Assembly: GCA_047975005.1 (NCBI GenBank)
Contig: JBKECW010000064.1
Location: 12,718 to 76,717, forward strand
Reading direction: 5' to 3'
DNA: 64,000 nucleotides
From: JBKEAJ01 sp047975005
Lineage (GTDB): Bacteria; Bacteroidota; Bacteroidia; Bacteroidales; Prolixibacteraceae
Under the pieces are notes generated by a model. That model was not told the origin of the DNA. It did not search any database and was given only the letters and a program-made list of their open reading frames with translations. Below, in pieces: positions 62,395 to 64,000 of the stretch (the first letter of the stretch is position 1; every line of letters begins with the position of its first letter). Position numbers and translations under genes: made by a program.

Positions 62395-63618
62395 ATGAAA
62401 GCGATAAAATATAATATACTTGGGCTAATTTTGTTTTCGTTGTTTGCTGCTTGCGATAACGTGGATGACTTTATTGACCAACATACAGAAGGAGGTCCCA
62501 TTATATATGCGGGCAAAGTGAATAAGCTTGAATTCCAATCCGGTTATAATAGAATAAAAGCCAATATTTACCCAGTAGCGGATGTGAACCGCGATCATTG
62601 CATACTGTCGTGGAACGTTACTAACGAGGTGAAAGATTCATTAATCGTGGATTATTCCAAAGCGGCTTATGATGATTCGCTTGAATGTTACTCTGTTATA
62701 ATAGACCTCTCTGAAGATAAAATACAAGGGAGTCTTCTGGTTGAGGCTCAGAATGTAGATGCTTTCGGTAATAAGTCTTTAATTGAGGAGAAAGGAGCAT
62801 TTGTATATGGAGTAATTTATGAGTCAACCTTGATAAATGATGGGGTGCGTTTTAATGAGGATGCAGATGTGATTATCTTCAATAAAAAGGTTGGATCTGT
62901 CGGTAATTATGTAAGCTATGAGAAAACCGACGGATCCTTTACTCCAGAAGTCTTATGTACTGACGAGCAGTTCGCCATGCAAGATAATAAAGTGGGAGGA
63001 CTAGTTAAAAATAAAACTCGCTTCTTGATTAAAGAGACAGATATCGACACTCTGGAGGTTAATTATTATTCGGAAGTAGAGATACCTCTTCCCTCATTCC
63101 CTGTTCCTGCGGTTCTGGATTTTTGCAATGAGCAAGACGGTGCAGAATATTTTGCTACTAATGCAGTGGATGGAATAATTAATTCAAGTATGTGGCATAC
63201 AGGGTGGAGTAATGCAGATCACCTTATTTTCCATAATGAAGATAATTATCCCGACGCATCGATAGCCCACTATATTGTTCTTGATTACAAGAAGAATACA
63301 ACACTTAAATCCATCACAGTTCACAATGATGCAAATAAAGTACTGAAAACGGTGAATGTGTGGGTGAGTACTGATACTCAATACATCGAAAACAGTGATA
63401 AGGGCACAGATCAATCAGTCGTTGATTATTGGCGTATCCCCCACGAAAACTCTTGGACGCAAGTGGGAACTCTAAACTTTACAAATGCAGATGCTTCTAA
63501 AACCTTTGATTTGCCCGCTCCTGTAGATTTTCGCCTGATAATGCTTACTATGCCGGACTCCCACGCCGGAAATAAACATATCAGAATCTCGGAAATAGAG
63601 GTCGAACAAGAATGGTAA
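62395..63618 (+). CDS. Surface lipoprotein of the SusCD locus (DUF4998-type with F5/8-like C-terminus)
   Basis: A 407-residue lipoprotein with lipobox FAAC (Cys20). The N-terminal half (GPIIYAGKVNKLEFQSGYNR, IKANIYPVADVNRDHCILSWN) matches the DUF4998 pattern. The C-terminal ~170 residues (FATNAVDGIINSSMWHTGWS, HYIVLDYKKNTTLKSITVHN, VGTLNFTNA, FRLIMLTMPDSHAGNKHIRI) fit a discoidin-like F5/8 type C domain, often carbohydrate-binding. It ends the operon; a strong terminator begins at its stop codon. Confidence 0.83.
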   Translation: MKAIKYNILGLILFSLFAACDNVDDFIDQHTEGGPIIYAGKVNKLEFQSGYNRIKANIYPVADVNRDHCILSWNVTNEVKDSLIVDYSKAAYDDSLECYSVIIDLSEDKIQGSLLVEAQNVDAFGNKSLIEEKGAFVYGVIYESTLINDGVRFNEDADVIIFNKKVGSVGNYVSYEKTDGSFTPEVLCTDEQFAMQDNKVGGLVKNKTRFLIKETDIDTLEVNYYSEVEIPLPSFPVPAVLDFCNEQDGAEYFATNAVDGIINSSMWHTGWSNADHLIFHNEDNYPDASIAHYIVLDYKKNTTLKSITVHNDANKVLKTVNVWVSTDTQYIENSDKGTDQSVVDYWRIPHENSWTQVGTLNFTNADASKTFDLPAPVDFRLIMLTMPDSHAGNKHIRISEIEVEQEW

Positions 63619-63660
63619 AAAAAAAGCCCTCAAGGTTATAGATCTTGAGGGCTTTTTTTT
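63617..63660 (+). terminator. intrinsic terminator of the second SusCD operon
   Basis: GCCCTCAAG (63626-63634) pairs perfectly with CTTGAGGGC (63644-63652), flanked by nine A's and eight T's that extend the stem. It overlaps the stop codon of the last gene. Confidence 0.94.
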
Positions 63661-63973
63661 AGCTCTGTTACTTAACGATTTGTGAATATATTGAATCGTA
63701 CTTTTATAATAGTGTGATGTAATAGGTTTTTACTAATTTTACTCACACTCGTGGCTATTCGGGCAAAAGAGTTGTTCTTAAAAACTGTACTTACCATTTG
63801 TTTTCCGGCATCAACGATACACCTTCAGAGACGCGCGACAATTCTATATATCTCCTGCGGGGAAGTTTATATTTTTCGCCTACATCTTTTCTATTAAGCT
63901 CTAAACTCTAAACAATTAAACTTCAAACCAACAACCAAACCTTAAACGATTAAACATTGTATTTATACCATTC
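63661..63973. other. Intergenic region at right window end
   Basis: No gene is seen. The sequence is A/T-rich, with an AAAC-rich stretch at about 63900-63957, and leads into the second copy of the 27-bp repeat. Any following gene lies outside the window. Confidence 0.5.
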
Positions 63974-64000
63974 CCCACTCTATTCGTTATAGAGTCTATA
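63974..64000 (+). repeat. 27-bp palindromic repeat, copy 2 (at window edge)
   Basis: Identical to 54902-54928 over all 27 visible bases, same orientation, 9072 bp apart. The window ends here, so the repeat unit may be longer. Confidence 0.85.

Noticed and set aside
1..64000. CRISPR arrays, insertion sequences, prophage genes or toxin-antitoxin pairs
   Set aside because: No regular direct-repeat array, transposase, integrase, phage structural gene or small paired toxin-antitoxin frames were found in either strand.

Overview
The window is a stretch of chromosome from a member of Bacteroidota, most likely order Bacteroidales. This rests on SusC/SusD outer-membrane pairs, a C-terminal type IX secretion sorting domain, DUF3078, DUF4136 and DUF1573 proteins, a TamL lipoprotein, absence of Shine-Dalgarno sequences, and repeated TAnnTTTG promoter elements. 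Species cannot be named. There is one tRNA (Glu), no rRNA, no CRISPR array and no recognisable transposase or integrase.

Layout. 1-6.9 kb: the end of a SusC gene (cut by the window edge), its SusD partner, a separate TonB-dependent receptor and a convergent AraC regulator. 7.1-19.2 kb: a carbohydrate locus with a sulfatase, two archaeal-type cupin phosphoglucose isomerases, a ROK sugar kinase, a class I mannose-6-phosphate isomerase with an extra N-terminal region, an MFS sugar porter, and GH35 and GH2 glycosidases. 19.3-20.8 kb: a wrecked SusC/SusD pair in which a deletion joins the start of susC to the end of susD. 21-42 kb: mostly housekeeping genes (T9SS cargo, recQ, a histidine kinase, a peptidoglycan hydrolase, cytidine deaminase, pseudouridine synthase, aldose epimerase, manA, an acyl-CoA ligase, guaA, an S41 protease). 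42.5-44.1 kb: tRNA-Glu, rpsT and mqnC. 44.3-48.7 kb: a small glycan locus with two tandem GH88 unsaturated uronyl hydrolases, a BNR_4 propeller protein and a CBM9-like protein. 48.8-54.9 kb: a HAD phosphatase, an RNA methyltransferase, tamL, and the tyrA - DAHP synthase/chorismate mutase operon. 55.6-63.6 kb: a complete SusC/SusD pair with two surface lipoproteins.

How the genes work together. In the 8.5-14 kb cluster, a porter, a kinase and three isomerase-like enzymes would take imported hexose to fructose 6-phosphate, with the GH35 and GH2 enzymes supplying sugar. The nearby SusCD pair is broken, so this locus probably no longer imports oligosaccharides itself. In the 44-48 kb locus, the GH88 enzymes remove unsaturated uronic acids, which implies an upstream lyase; the BNR_4 protein is a candidate.

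The most striking signal is in front of tyrA. A promoter is followed by an 18-residue open frame whose core reads FFYFYW, then by an intrinsic terminator whose 5' arm can instead pair with bases overlapping the leader stop codon. This has the layout of a ribosome-mediated transcription attenuator for aromatic amino acid synthesis. A second notable signal is a 27-bp palindromic repeat found once just after the tyrA operon and again at the window's right edge, bracketing the last SusCD locus.
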